Program-made: the position numbers and the translations under genes | In this document: positions 17,018 to 26,202 of the stretch, piece after piece | Position numbering within the stretch: the stretch's first letter is position 1 | Layout: each line of letters opens with the position of its first letter | NCBI GenBank assembly: GCA_026627385.1 | Contig: JAPNUR010000012.1 | Coordinates: 1-64,000, forward strand | Source of the DNA: Bacillota bacterium | GTDB taxonomy: Bacteria; Bacillota; Sulfobacillia; Sulfobacillales; Sulfobacillaceae | DNA: 64,000 nucleotides | Direction: 5' to 3' | Notes under the pieces: model-generated | Database searches by the model: none | What the model saw: the letters and a program-made list of their open reading frames with translations, nothing else | Told to the model about the DNA's origin: nothing

Positions 17018-18835
17018 CTACACAGGCAATCCGGTCCCCCACACAATGGCCTTTAACTCGTCGGCTAGTAACGTTTCCTTTTCCATCAACGCCAAGGCCA
17101 GACGATTCAGCGTCGCACGATGACTTTGCAAAATCTGCTTGGCCCGCTGATATTGCTCGGTCACGATTTCGCGCACTTCCCGATCAATGGCTGAAGCCAC
17201 TTCTTCGCTGTAATCAGGTTCGCGCGCCAAATCCCGGCCCAAGAATACCTGATCTTGCCGTTGTCCGTAAGTCATGGGCCCCAATTCGTCTGACATGCCG
17301 TACTCCGTAATCATCTGTCGCACCATGGCGGTAGACTTTTCCAAGTCATTTTGCGCCCCGGTGGAGATCTCGCCAAACACCAACTCTTCCGCCGCACGCC
17401 CTCCAAGCGCCATGGCGACCTGGTCGAGAATTTGCGAGCGCGTCACCAAGTACCGGTCCTCTTCCGGCAAGGGCAACGTATAACCCATCGCCATACCGCG
17501 GGGGATAATCGTCACCTTGTGCACCGGATCGCCATGCTCCACTAGCATGCCGACTAACGTGTGACCTGATTCGTGAAAAGCCACCGCCCGTTTTTCTTTG
17601 GCAGAAATAACACGAGTGCGTTTTTGCGGGCCCGCCATGACCCGTTCCGCGGCCTCTTCAAAGTCACGCATGCGAATCGTCCGTTGATGAGCACGTGCCG
17701 CCAACAGCGCCGCTTCATTGGCCAAATTCGCTAAATCTGCCCCCGTATAGCCTGGGGTTCGCCGGGCAATCGTTTCCAGATCCACGTCGGGATCTAAGGG
17801 CTTTCCCCGAGTGTGCACCTTTAAAATCGCGAGACGCCCTTTGACATCGGGTCGATGCACCACAATCTGCCGGTCAAAGCGCCCCGGTCGCAAAAGGGCC
17901 GGGTCGAGCACGTCTGGGCGGTTAGTTGCGGCAATGACAATAATGCCTTCGTTAGGGCCGAACCCGTCCATCTCCACTAACAACTGGTTCAGCGTCTGCT
18001 CCCGCTCGTCATGGCCTCCGCCATAACCCGCTCCGCGCATGCGGCCCACGGCATCAATTTCGTCGATAAAGATGATGCACGGTGCGTTTTTCTTGGCCTG
18101 GTCAAACAAGTCGCGAACCCGCGAGGCACCCACGCCAACAAACATTTCCACGAAATCAGACCCACTGTCGGAAAAGAACGGCACTCCGGCCTCGCCCGCC
18201 ACTGCCCGAGCCAAAAGGGTTTTCCCCGTGCCAGGAGCGCCAGAAAGCAAAAGCCCTTTGGGGATCTTGGCCCCCAGCTCCAAATACTTTTTGGGGTAGC
18301 GAAGGAAGTCGACAATTTCTGCCAGCTCCTGCTTTTCTTCCTCCACACCGGCCACATCGTCAAAGGTTACGCGCCGGCGATCGTCCGGCGCATGCAGTCG
18401 CGCCCGGGACTTGCCGAACTGCATGACCCGCCCGCCTCCGCCTTGGGTTTGACTAAAAAAGAAGTAAAACATGAAGAGAATAGCCAAGAGCGGCAAGAAG
18501 TTGGTCACAATTGAGAGCCAAAAAGAGGTAGACGCCGGATGCTCAATGCTCACCGTCACGTGATCGTTCGTCAGTTTGTTGGCCAGCGCCGCCGTGCCGC
18601 CGGTCGCGTACACCGTTTGAAACTGCTTATTCGTCGTGGTCGTGGCCGTCACCACGTGAGACTGGGGATTTAACACCGCCTTCGCCACTTGCCCGCTGTC
18701 GGCCATCGCAATCAGGCGGCTATATGATTCTTCGACCACTCCGGTGCCGGGGCCCGTGGTGAGCTCCCACAAGGTTGAAATCAATAACAACGCGAAAATG
18801 GCCGTCAAAACTCCTCTGATCCAGCGGTTGCTCAT
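17018..18835 (-). CDS. ftsH: ATP-dependent zinc metalloprotease FtsH
   Basis: A membrane AAA+ protease (605 aa) for quality control of membrane and short-lived proteins. It has two membrane segments (about residues 7-24 and 105-125), Walker A GAPGTGKT, Walker [10 protein letters not shown], the [20 protein letters not shown] and the zinc site HESGH near residue 407 (HEAGH in most homologues). GGAG precedes the ATG. It follows tilS as in many Firmicutes, but the hpt gene that often lies between them is absent. An extended -10 promoter lies upstream. Confidence 0.96.
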   Translation of the reverse strand: MSNRWIRGVLTAIFALLLISTLWELTTGPGTGVVEESYSRLIAMADSGQVAKAVLNPQSHVVTATTTTNKQFQTVYATGGTAALANKLTNDHVTVSIEHPASTSFWLSIVTNFLPLLAILFMFYFFFSQTQGGGGRVMQFGKSRARLHAPDDRRRVTFDDVAGVEEEKQELAEIVDFLRYPKKYLELGAKIPKGLLLSGAPGTGKTLLARAVAGEAGVPFFSDSGSDFVEMFVGVGASRVRDLFDQAKKNAPCIIFIDEIDAVGRMRGAGYGGGHDEREQTLNQLLVEMDGFGPNEGIIVIAATNRPDVLDPALLRPGRFDRQIVVHRPDVKGRLAILKVHTRGKPLDPDVDLETIARRTPGYTGADLANLANEAALLAARAHQRTIRMRDFEEAAERVMAGPQKRTRVISAKEKRAVAFHESGHTLVGMLVEHGDPVHKVTIIPRGMAMGYTLPLPEEDRYLVTRSQILDQVAMALGGRAAEELVFGEISTGAQNDLEKSTAMVRQMITEYGMSDELGPMTYGQRQDQVFLGRDLAREPDYSEEVASAIDREVREIVTEQYQRAKQILQSHRATLNRLALALMEKETLLADELKAIVWGTGLPV

Positions 18836-18880
18836 GGGGCTCTCCTTTGCGCGTAATTTGGCCCGAAAATTCGGATCTAC

Positions 18881-18889
18881 ATTATACCA
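18881..18889 (-). promoter_or_regulatory. extended -10 promoter upstream of ftsH
   Basis: On the minus strand TGGTATAAT gives a consensus -10 with the TGn extension, about 45 bp before the ftsH start. No good -35 is seen 17 bp upstream, as is common for extended -10 promoters. It would let ftsH be expressed independently of tilS. Confidence 0.55.
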
Positions 18890-18953
18890 TACGCCATTTT
18901 TTTATGACTTTGGCCCCTTATGGGTTTTTCTTCCTAAATCCTGTGGCCTGTTT

Positions 18954-20315
18954 TCATGAGCTCGCGTCATACGAGCGGTACTGGATGAGATACACGAGCT
19001 GGCCCATGGCCGCGCGGGCCTCTTCAGCCACCACCACGCCGGGGACCGCCAAGATTAGAGATTCTTCCTCACCGACAATGACAGGCCACTGGCGGCGCTC
19101 ATGAAACCCAATCTTGGCGTCCGTAAACACATCTTGAAGTTTTTTGGAATGGCCCCCCATACCGAGTGGGCGAATCCGATCCCCAGGCCGCCACGTTCTC
19201 ACCCAGAGCTCAGGCCAGCGTTCGGCGTTGATCACGGCCGATCCCGCGGATGTCGGCCCCGCATAAGGACGCTGGTCGACCCAAATCCTCCCCGGTCCCC
19301 AGTCTATGAGACCGTTCCGAGGCAACCGTGTTTCCGTGTCCGCCCGCACCACGTCCGCCGCGGGCGCCCCGGGACCAATCCATAATTCCCCGGTACTCAG
19401 GCGGCGCACCACCCATCCCGCGGGCCACTGACTAAACCCTGCCCGGGCCGCCAGCACATGGCGGCGGGATAGGCGAAGGCCGTGCGCTTCTGCGTGCTCG
19501 CGCAATACCAGGGCGAACACTTCTTCGGGCCACCTGTCCCAACCGCGCGCCAACCTGAGCGCGTCACCGTCCCTTATTACGCGCCCGGTTCCGATCCACT
19601 CGTGGAGCAAATAGGTAAGCGCCTGATGGTGCTCCTGCGCCCGTTCGGCAAGACCCGCCAATGCCTCAATGGCACGAGGATTGACCGTGCGTTCCAAGAG
19701 CGGCAACACCTCATGACGGATGCGATTGCGCAAGAAGTCCGGCTGCTGATTCGACGGATCCTCTAGCCACTGCACCCCCCCAGCCAGTAAATACTCTTGG
19801 AGTTCCTGGCGCGTGAAGCCCAATAATGGTCGGACAATCCGCCCGCGGTGCGGCGCCATCGCCCCTAAGCCGCGGATGCCGGTACCCGTGAGCACCCGCA
19901 TTAAGACCGTCTCCGCCTGATCATTTTGCTGGTGGGCAACCAATATCCGGGCATCCGCCCCCAATTCCTCGGCCACCGCGTAAAGCGCACGGTAACGGGC
20001 GCGCCGCGCGGCCGCCTCCATCCCCTCAGGCGCATCGTCCGGCACCGTGACCACCATCACCCTGAGAGGCCGGGACCACCGACCCTGAAGGTACTGGGTC
20101 AGCCATTGTGCCTCGTCGTGCGCTTCAGGCCGCAACTGATGATTGACATGGACAGGGTGGAGCCGCGCCGGCCATAGGGGATCAATCGCCTCAACCAGGG
20201 CATAGAGCGCCATGGAGTCGATGCCGCCGCTTAGCGCCACGACCAGCGGGGTCCCGGGGGTCCATAACATTTTGGCTACGGCGAGAAACCGCCGTTCTAC
20301 CGGGGCTAACTTCAT
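18954..20315 (-). CDS. tilS: tRNA(Ile)-lysidine synthase TilS
   Basis: An N-type ATP pyrophosphatase (453 aa) that adds lysine to C34 of the AUA-reading tRNA-Ile. The P-loop SGGIDSMAL lies near residue 30, with HVNHQLRPEAHDEA after it, the DPSNQQPDFLRNRIRHE block, and the C-terminal lysidine-synthase domain with GGHSKKLQDVF. No convincing Shine-Dalgarno precedes the ATG, so initiation may be weak or coupled to spoIIE, which ends 40 bp upstream. Position between spoIIE and ftsH is classic for Firmicutes. Confidence 0.94.
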   Translation of the reverse strand: MKLAPVERRFLAVAKMLWTPGTPLVVALSGGIDSMALYALVEAIDPLWPARLHPVHVNHQLRPEAHDEAQWLTQYLQGRWSRPLRVMVVTVPDDAPEGMEAAARRARYRALYAVAEELGADARILVAHQQNDQAETVLMRVLTGTGIRGLGAMAPHRGRIVRPLLGFTRQELQEYLLAGGVQWLEDPSNQQPDFLRNRIRHEVLPLLERTVNPRAIEALAGLAERAQEHHQALTYLLHEWIGTGRVIRDGDALRLARGWDRWPEEVFALVLREHAEAHGLRLSRRHVLAARAGFSQWPAGWVVRRLSTGELWIGPGAPAADVVRADTETRLPRNGLIDWGPGRIWVDQRPYAGPTSAGSAVINAERWPELWVRTWRPGDRIRPLGMGGHSKKLQDVFTDAKIGFHERRQWPVIVGEEESLILAVPGVVVAEEARAAMGQLVYLIQYRSYDASS

Positions 20316-20355
20316 AAAGACAGTGTACGCGATTTACCTTGTCATTTCATCCCTG

Positions 20356-22506
20356 TCATCCCCGGCGCAGCGCCGCCCCCTTTACCGACAATGGTGTCAC
20401 CCGACGCCATTCGCGCACCGGGCTTTCCGGGATCTCGTCCCCTGGCGACTCGTGGGAAGGCGGCGGTCCCAGGAGAATGACCATCACTAGGGCATCGTCG
20501 CGGCCATCCTGGCTATCCCCCAGCATATAGCTCAACACGGTCTCCGCAATCCAGGACACGTCGCCCAGCGGCATGTCCCGCAAAAATTGTTTTAAGCGCT
20601 CCTCGCTCCCCGCTAAATCGGGATCCATCACCCCGTCGGTGACCATGACCACCACATCACCAGGTTCGGCCGTCAATCGCACCGGCTCAATCGTCACATT
20701 GGGAACAATGCCCACCGGCAACCCCCTGCCGCGCACCGTCCAGACTTGACGGCCGCGTTTGATGAAGGTGGGCAAAGCGGCGACTTTGACCATCTCCATC
20801 TCGCGGCTTTCCCGATCGAGCACTAAGATATCTAGCGTGGCAAATTGTTCGTCCGCCGACCGTAAGAGCAGTGTCGTGTTGACGGCGTGCACCGCCAGCG
20901 ACTCCGAAAAGCCCGCCACTAAGAGCTGTTCGAGTAAGGACATGGCGGCGCCACTTTCCCAAGCCGCCCGCGGACCGACTCCCATCCCGTCGGAAATGCC
21001 AAACACCACCCGGGTGCGATCAATTTCTGAAATTAACTCGCTATCGCCGCTGATCGTGCCGCCCCGCCGCGGTCGCTTGGCCACCCCCACGCGGTAGGGC
21101 AACGGCGGGCGTCGCCAGCGTGTTGCCCGTCGCGGCGGCTCTTGGTTCACATCGTGCGCCATAGCCGCCACCAAATCAGCCAGTCCCACCAGTTGGCGCT
21201 CGGCTAGTTCTCGACTCTCCTTGAGGCGGTACTCCACCCGCGCCCGCTCTTTTTCCCGGGCCATGGCGCGGTTGGCCTCGGCGGCCACCTCTTCAGGTCG
21301 AATGCACCGGCGCGCTAAGTCGCCCCCGAGGTCTGACGCTGCGACCGTAGACCGCTCGGCCTTGGCGCTTAAATCCATGAGGCTCCGATACGAGCGGTAA
21401 AACTCATCTTCCCAACAGGATGGATAGAGGGAACACTTCCTGCAGACGCTGTTGACCACCGCCTCGACCAACTGGGTTTCGAGCGCGGTCGTCTCTTCCT
21501 CGACACGAAAGGCCCTGGCGATTTCCCGCATCACGTTCGCAATCTTCATCATTTGCTGACTCAACTGTTCCTTCGGCCCCGGTCCATCCAAGGTTTCCGC
21601 CCAGTCGCGGCCCAATTCCACCAGCGCCCCTGGCACTGCCTGAAATATCGCGGCCGCGACCACCATGGAAAACCAAAATGGCTCCAGGGGGGTTGGCAAA
21701 TGAATAAAAATGGCATACACCAAGACTCCTAGCACCAGCCCTACCGAGGCCAGACGCCACGCCTTAGCCTCGAGCCATCCGGCCACAAAGCCCCCAGCCA
21801 CCAAGATGCCCACCCAGTCGTACGGAACAAAACCGCGCAACGACAGCGTGACCCCCAGGGTGGCGCCTGCTACGGCGCCACCAGCGGCCCCCTGCAAGGT
21901 CGCGGCGGCGAGCATCACCAGCCCACCAAACAGTAAGCTCGGATTTACGCCGAAAATTTGATAGCCGGCGAGTCCGGCAATCAAACACCCTAATGATGCG
22001 ACCGCCAGCACCAGTGTGCGGCGATCGACGTCGCCGGTGATGACGCGTTCAAGCTCCCGCGACAATAACCAATACAGTAGCACTGCTCCGGCCGACACGG
22101 AAGTGATGATGACCAGGTGATAAGAGGTCCAGGGCTGGTCCAAACCGTACAGGCCACCTGCCCCAATAGCCACCAGGACCCAGCGTAATCCCGTAAAGCG
22201 AGGCCAGTGCCAGGGCAACGGCACCAAAAATGCCCACAAGAACAAGAGCGCCGCCGGAAGCCATCCTACGCCCACCAGGGTCCCGACCACGCTCCCCAGT
22301 ATCAGCGGGGCATACCACGATCGCCGTTTTTGCCAGACTAGAAGCGAAAAGACAATCACAAACGGGGCAGCATGGCGATAAATCATGGCTTGTCCCAAGA
22401 TGGCGCCGGCCACGCCGACGCCAATCCAGGCGCTGTAACTCGGCACCTTGAGGCGACGGCGTTCGTGCCCACCCGGGGTTTTTGCGCGAAGAGCTTCGCC
22501 AACCAT
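20356..22506 (-). CDS. spoIIE: stage II sporulation protein E (SpoIIE phosphatase)
   Basis: A membrane-bound PP2C-type serine phosphatase (716 aa) that dephosphorylates SpoIIAA and so activates sigma-F in the forespore. The N-terminal 300 residues form many hydrophobic segments. A cysteine-bearing linker reads CRKCSLYPSC, and the C-terminal phosphatase starts with FGISDGMGVGPRAAWESG and ends with VMVTDGVMDPD. GGAGGAGGG precedes the ATG. It is the strongest evidence that the organism forms endospores. Confidence 0.93.
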   Translation of the reverse strand: MVGEALRAKTPGGHERRRLKVPSYSAWIGVGVAGAILGQAMIYRHAAPFVIVFSLLVWQKRRSWYAPLILGSVVGTLVGVGWLPAALLFLWAFLVPLPWHWPRFTGLRWVLVAIGAGGLYGLDQPWTSYHLVIITSVSAGAVLLYWLLSRELERVITGDVDRRTLVLAVASLGCLIAGLAGYQIFGVNPSLLFGGLVMLAAATLQGAAGGAVAGATLGVTLSLRGFVPYDWVGILVAGGFVAGWLEAKAWRLASVGLVLGVLVYAIFIHLPTPLEPFWFSMVVAAAIFQAVPGALVELGRDWAETLDGPGPKEQLSQQMMKIANVMREIARAFRVEEETTALETQLVEAVVNSVCRKCSLYPSCWEDEFYRSYRSLMDLSAKAERSTVAASDLGGDLARRCIRPEEVAAEANRAMAREKERARVEYRLKESRELAERQLVGLADLVAAMAHDVNQEPPRRATRWRRPPLPYRVGVAKRPRRGGTISGDSELISEIDRTRVVFGISDGMGVGPRAAWESGAAMSLLEQLLVAGFSESLAVHAVNTTLLLRSADEQFATLDILVLDRESREMEMVKVAALPTFIKRGRQVWTVRGRGLPVGIVPNVTIEPVRLTAEPGDVVVMVTDGVMDPDLAGSEERLKQFLRDMPLGDVSWIAETVLSYMLGDSQDGRDDALVMVILLGPPPSHESPGDEIPESPVREWRRVTPLSVKGAALRRG

Positions 22507-22593
22507 GGCAACCCTCCTCCGTGCTGTCGGTCTTACTGTACCAACGGGTTGTCCACGAAATTGTTAAATTCTGTAGGCCATCATGAGGAGCTT

Positions 22594-22600
22594 CTCGACA
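22594..22600 (-). promoter_or_regulatory. possible Spo0A box upstream of spoIIE
   Basis: The minus strand reads TGTCGAG, one mismatch from the 0A-box TGTCGAA, about 90 bp upstream of the spoIIE start. In Bacillus spoIIE is activated by Spo0A~P. A seven-base motif with one mismatch is weak evidence on its own. Confidence 0.25.
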
Positions 22601-22674
22601 GAAGGTGGGATAACCGGCGCCAAATCGCGCTTCCTCTTGCCTATCGCCAGTCCAAGGCAGTCCCCTAGAACGCC

Positions 22675-22704
22675 AAAAGGTCCGGAAATCCCGGACCTTT
22701 GCCT
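22675..22704 (-). terminator. Rho-independent terminator after galU
   Basis: A 10-bp perfect stem (AAAGGTCCGG with CCGGACCTTT, 5-nt loop) lies 23 bp after the galU stop. On the minus strand it ends in TTTT. It separates galU from spoIIE. Confidence 0.7.
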
Positions 22705-22723
22705 TAAGTCCACCACCAACCTG

Positions 22724-23620
22724 TTATCCACCCGATTTTTCGCCGGCGAGCGTCGCTTCCAGTACCTGGCGGAGGTAATCCAGAATCTCGTCACGCATGT
22801 CGTCGCGTGAGAGGGCCGCGTCGATCGTCGCCTTGACAAAGCCGACTTTCTCGCCCACATCGTAACGTTTGCCTTCATAGGGAACGGCAAGCAGCTGGTG
22901 CTCGCGGGCCAGGAGGTCTAACGCATCGGTGAGTTGAATCTCTCCTCCAGCACCTGTGGGCAAATCCGCCAACAAGCTAAAGACAACGGGATCCAAAATA
23001 TACCGGCCCATAATGGCCAGGGGTGCCTCCGGCACCTCACTCTCCGGGGGTTTCTCGATTAAATGGCTGACGCGCATCGTGCCATCGGCGTTAACGCGGC
23101 CAAACACAATGCCGTAACGGCTAGCTTCCGCCCGCGTCACCGGCTGCACAGCCACCACCGACACCCCCGGTTTCCAATAATTGAGCAGCTGGCGCAACAC
23201 AGGCGGATCGCCGACCATGACGTCGTCTCCCAGCAACACCGCAAACGGCTCCTCGCCGACATGGCTACGCGCCGCTAACACGGCATGGCCCAGGCCCATG
23301 GGCACTTTTTGGCGGATAAAATGGAGATTGGCCAAGCGGCTCACTTCTTGCACAATCGCCAATAAATCCGCTTTGCCGCGGTCTCGAAGAAATTCCTCGA
23401 GTTCTGGCGCCCGATCAAAGTGATCTTCAATGGAGCCTTTGTCCCGTCCAATCACGACTAAAAAATCGTCGATTCCGGATTGCACGGCTTCCTCGACCAC
23501 CAGTTGAATGGTCGGCGTATCAATGATGGGAATCATCTCTTTCGGCTGCGCCTTGGTCGCGGGCAAAAAGCGCGTACCCAATCCTGCAGCTGGAATCACC
23601 GCTTTGTGCACACCCGCCAT
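22724..23620 (-). CDS. galU: UTP-glucose-1-phosphate uridylyltransferase GalU
   Basis: The enzyme (298 aa) makes UDP-glucose for exopolysaccharide, glycolipid and cell-wall polymers. The nucleotidyltransferase signature AAGLGTRFLPATKAQPKEM is at residues 12-30, followed by LVVEEAVQSGI, VLLGDD and VGEKVGFVKATID. GGAGGATAACG precedes the ATG; the open frame upstream is not used. It is in an operon after manC, 28 bp apart, and is closed by a terminator. Confidence 0.95.
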   Translation of the reverse strand: MAGVHKAVIPAAGLGTRFLPATKAQPKEMIPIIDTPTIQLVVEEAVQSGIDDFLVVIGRDKGSIEDHFDRAPELEEFLRDRGKADLLAIVQEVSRLANLHFIRQKVPMGLGHAVLAARSHVGEEPFAVLLGDDVMVGDPPVLRQLLNYWKPGVSVVAVQPVTRAEASRYGIVFGRVNADGTMRVSHLIEKPPESEVPEAPLAIMGRYILDPVVFSLLADLPTGAGGEIQLTDALDLLAREHQLLAVPYEGKRYDVGEKVGFVKATIDAALSRDDMRDEILDYLRQVLEATLAGEKSGG

Positions 23621-23648
23621 CGTTATCCTCCATTCATGTGCATAAAGT

Positions 23649-24704
23649 TTACAACAAATGGTCGTGGTTGCCGCCTTCCTTGAGCGCTTGAACGACCTTG
23701 CGCACATCCTGGCTCTTGTCCGGCGAGAGAATCAAGACCGCATCCTGGGTGGCGACCACGTACAAATCTTTCACGCCTACAAAGGATATCAGTGGCCCAT
23801 CGCTAATCGCTGTGACGTTTTCCGACTCAACAAAGATCGCATAGCCATGAGCCGCGTTTTGTTCCCCATTGCGCGGCAACAGCCGCGCCAGGGCGGCAAA
23901 CGTGCCCACATCATCCCACCCAATGTCCGCGGGCAAGACATAAACGGCCCGCGCCTTCTCCATGATCCCATGATCAATAGAGACGGCCGGCAACTCGCGA
24001 AAGATGACGTCCGCGCGGTCGGGATTTTCGGCTAAAGCCACCATCCCGTGATAAAGAACGGGCAAGAATTCGCGCACGGCCTCTAACAGTTCATTGACCG
24101 GAAAGACAAACATCCCGGAATTCCAAAAATAACGGCCGCTCTGCACCATGTCTTCGGCCACCTCGCGCGGCGGCTTTTCGACAAAGCGGGCCACTTCCAG
24201 CACGTCACGACTGCCAAAGGCGGTGCCCTTTCGCTCAATATACCCGTAACCGGTTTCAGGATGGGTGGGAATAATGCCAAACGTATAAAACCCGCCATGT
24301 TGCTCCGCCAGCGTGAGCGCCCGATCGGCCAGGGCCAAAAATCGCTCGCCCTTTTGTATCACGTGGTCAGAGGGCAAGACCAGCAACACCGCTTCGGGAT
24401 CGCGCCGCGCAATCAGCTGCGCCGCCCAAGCAATCGAGGGGGCGGTGTTTAACCCGCGCGGCTCGCCCAAAATTTGCGACTTCGGCACCCCAGGCAAATT
24501 GCGCGACACTTTTTCCACGTAATCAACGCCGGTCACTACAAACGTATGCTGGTCGTCAATTAATGGCGCCACCCGTTCGCGGGTAGTGGCTAGCATGCTT
24601 TTATCCCCTACCAGGGTTAAAAACTGCTTGGGATGCATGACGCGCGAAAGAGGCCAAAACCGTTCTCCACGCCCGCCCGCCAAAATCACTAACCACCGTG
24701 CCAT
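23649..24704 (-). CDS. manC: mannose-1-phosphate guanylyltransferase ManC
   Basis: The protein (351 aa) converts mannose 1-phosphate and GTP to GDP-mannose. The signature LAGGRGERFWPLSR is at residues 8-21, followed by PKQFLTL, VLPSDHVI and FVEKP. It is the short single-domain form without the C-terminal phosphomannose isomerase domain. Together with galU it supplies activated sugars for surface polysaccharide. The Shine-Dalgarno is weak, and the start lies five bases after the aminotransferase stop, so coupling is likely. Confidence 0.92.
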   Translation of the reverse strand: MARWLVILAGGRGERFWPLSRVMHPKQFLTLVGDKSMLATTRERVAPLIDDQHTFVVTGVDYVEKVSRNLPGVPKSQILGEPRGLNTAPSIAWAAQLIARRDPEAVLLVLPSDHVIQKGERFLALADRALTLAEQHGGFYTFGIIPTHPETGYGYIERKGTAFGSRDVLEVARFVEKPPREVAEDMVQSGRYFWNSGMFVFPVNELLEAVREFLPVLYHGMVALAENPDRADVIFRELPAVSIDHGIMEKARAVYVLPADIGWDDVGTFAALARLLPRNGEQNAAHGYAIFVESENVTAISDGPLISFVGVKDLYVVATQDAVLILSPDKSQDVRKVVQALKEGGNHDHLL

Positions 24705-24709
24705 AGCTG

Positions 24710-25882
24710 TTAGCTCTGACCGCCCTTCTGATAAGTGTCTTCCAACGCAGCAAGCCCTGACGGCCGAGTCACGCCTTCTGCTGCCAACGTTGACCGCAAG
24801 GCCACTAAAAGCCGCATCATGTGCTCGATGCGTGCGCCCTCGCCCATGACTCCGATACGCCAGGCCTTGCCGGCCCAGGCCCCCAACCCTCCGGCGATTT
24901 CAATCTGATGCTCTTCGAGCAGCCGGCGACGCACCCGACGATCGTCGACCCCCTCGGGAATCGCGACAGTAGCCACCGTGGGCAACCGATAAGGGCGTGG
25001 CACCAAGAGTTGCAGGTCCATGGCTTCCAACCCCACCCAAAGGCTTTCCGCCACGCGTCGGTGCCGCGCCCACACCTGTTCCAACCCCTCTTCGCGAATG
25101 GCGTCCAGGGCTGCATGGAGGGCATAAATCATGCTGATGGGCGCGGTGTGATGGTAGGCGCGGGATCCCCCTAAATATTGACTAATGGCTTTTAAATCCA
25201 GATACCAGCTGGGAACCGGGTCGCGCCGCTCTTCTAGGCGTCTCCAGGCGGTATTTCCGACCGTCATCGGACTAAGCCCGGGAGGCGCACCCAAACACTT
25301 TTGGGTACCGGCAAAGGCAATATCAAACCCCATCCGGTCAACCTCGACGGGAAGGCCTCCCAACGCCGTGACCGTATCGACTAATAAAAGAGCCCCTCGT
25401 CCGTGGACCAATGGGGCCCAATCGTCAAGCGGCTGCAACACTCCTGTTGACGTTTCGGCCTTAACCACAGCGACCAACCGAACGTCCGGATTGCGGTCCA
25501 GCGCGTCTTCCAGTTGGGCCCGCGTACAAATCTCCCCAAACGGCACCTGAATGGCGTGGACCCGGGCTCCCAGGCGCTTGGCCGCATCCGCCATCCGTTG
25601 GCCAAACACCCCTTGTTCGACGACAATCACCGAATCGCCGGGCTCCACGAAATTCACCAGACTCATTTCCATACCGGCACTCCCGGTACCAGATACGGGA
25701 AATGTCAGGGAATTCGTGGTGCCAAATACCTCCCGCAAGCCCTCTTGCACGGCGTCCACAATGGCCAAAAACTGAGGATCAAGATGCCCCAGAACCGGCC
25801 TCGCCATTGCCGCTCTCACGCGGTCCGATACTGGAGAGGGGCCGGGTCCCAACAACAACCGCTCGGGCACCGCGAACGACAT
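24710..25882 (-). CDS. class V aminotransferase (alanine/serine-glyoxylate type)
   Basis: A PLP enzyme (390 aa) of the AGXT/PucG family, which transaminates glyoxylate with alanine, serine or (S)-ureidoglycine. It opens with LLLGPGPSPVS, contains FPVSGTGSAGMEMSLVNF, the DTVTALGGLPVEVD segment and the PLP lysine in GTQKCLGAPPGL. AGGAGG lies nine bases before the ATG. The upstream open frame is non-coding. Its link to the following sugar nucleotide genes is only by operon position. Confidence 0.88.
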   Translation of the reverse strand: MSFAVPERLLLGPGPSPVSDRVRAAMARPVLGHLDPQFLAIVDAVQEGLREVFGTTNSLTFPVSGTGSAGMEMSLVNFVEPGDSVIVVEQGVFGQRMADAAKRLGARVHAIQVPFGEICTRAQLEDALDRNPDVRLVAVVKAETSTGVLQPLDDWAPLVHGRGALLLVDTVTALGGLPVEVDRMGFDIAFAGTQKCLGAPPGLSPMTVGNTAWRRLEERRDPVPSWYLDLKAISQYLGGSRAYHHTAPISMIYALHAALDAIREEGLEQVWARHRRVAESLWVGLEAMDLQLLVPRPYRLPTVATVAIPEGVDDRRVRRRLLEEHQIEIAGGLGAWAGKAWRIGVMGEGARIEHMMRLLVALRSTLAAEGVTRPSGLAALEDTYQKGGQS

Positions 25883-25920
25883 CGATTGCGCCTCCTCGCA
25901 AAGAGCGTCCAATACCAGAT

Positions 25921-25926
25921 ATTGTA
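25921..25926 (-). promoter_or_regulatory. -10 element for the aminotransferase-manC-galU operon
   Basis: The minus strand reads TACAAT (five of six matches), about 40 bp upstream of the aminotransferase start. No good -35 was found at 17-18 bp. The 320-bp region 25883-26202 is a divergent promoter region with no gene of its own. Confidence 0.4.
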
Positions 25927-26105
25927 CCATGCTTCGCAAGTACCGCCACGAGCGAGATCGGGAATACCCATAATTAGCCAATATTGTAATATGATGGGGT
26001 GTCATGGTAGCGGGTGTTTCCCGGTCATGATCTTCTACCGGCGACCGTTCACGGTCCCTCCCCTTGACCGCCCGTACGTAGAAAATCTTTCCTCGCACAA
26101 ATGAA

Positions 26106-26134
26106 TTGACCAATACATTCCAATTGCCTAGAAT
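26106..26134 (+). promoter_or_regulatory. sigma-A type promoter of the STAND regulator
   Basis: TTGACC (26106-26111) and TAGAAT (26129-26134) with 17-bp spacing, predicting a start near 26141, about 60 bp upstream of the regulator gene. Confidence 0.6.
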
Positions 26135-26202
26135 GGCCCTAAATGTAGGGACATCACCTGTCACGTCGCTCAGCGAAGAGCTCAAGGGGGGATTGACAGT
26201 CC

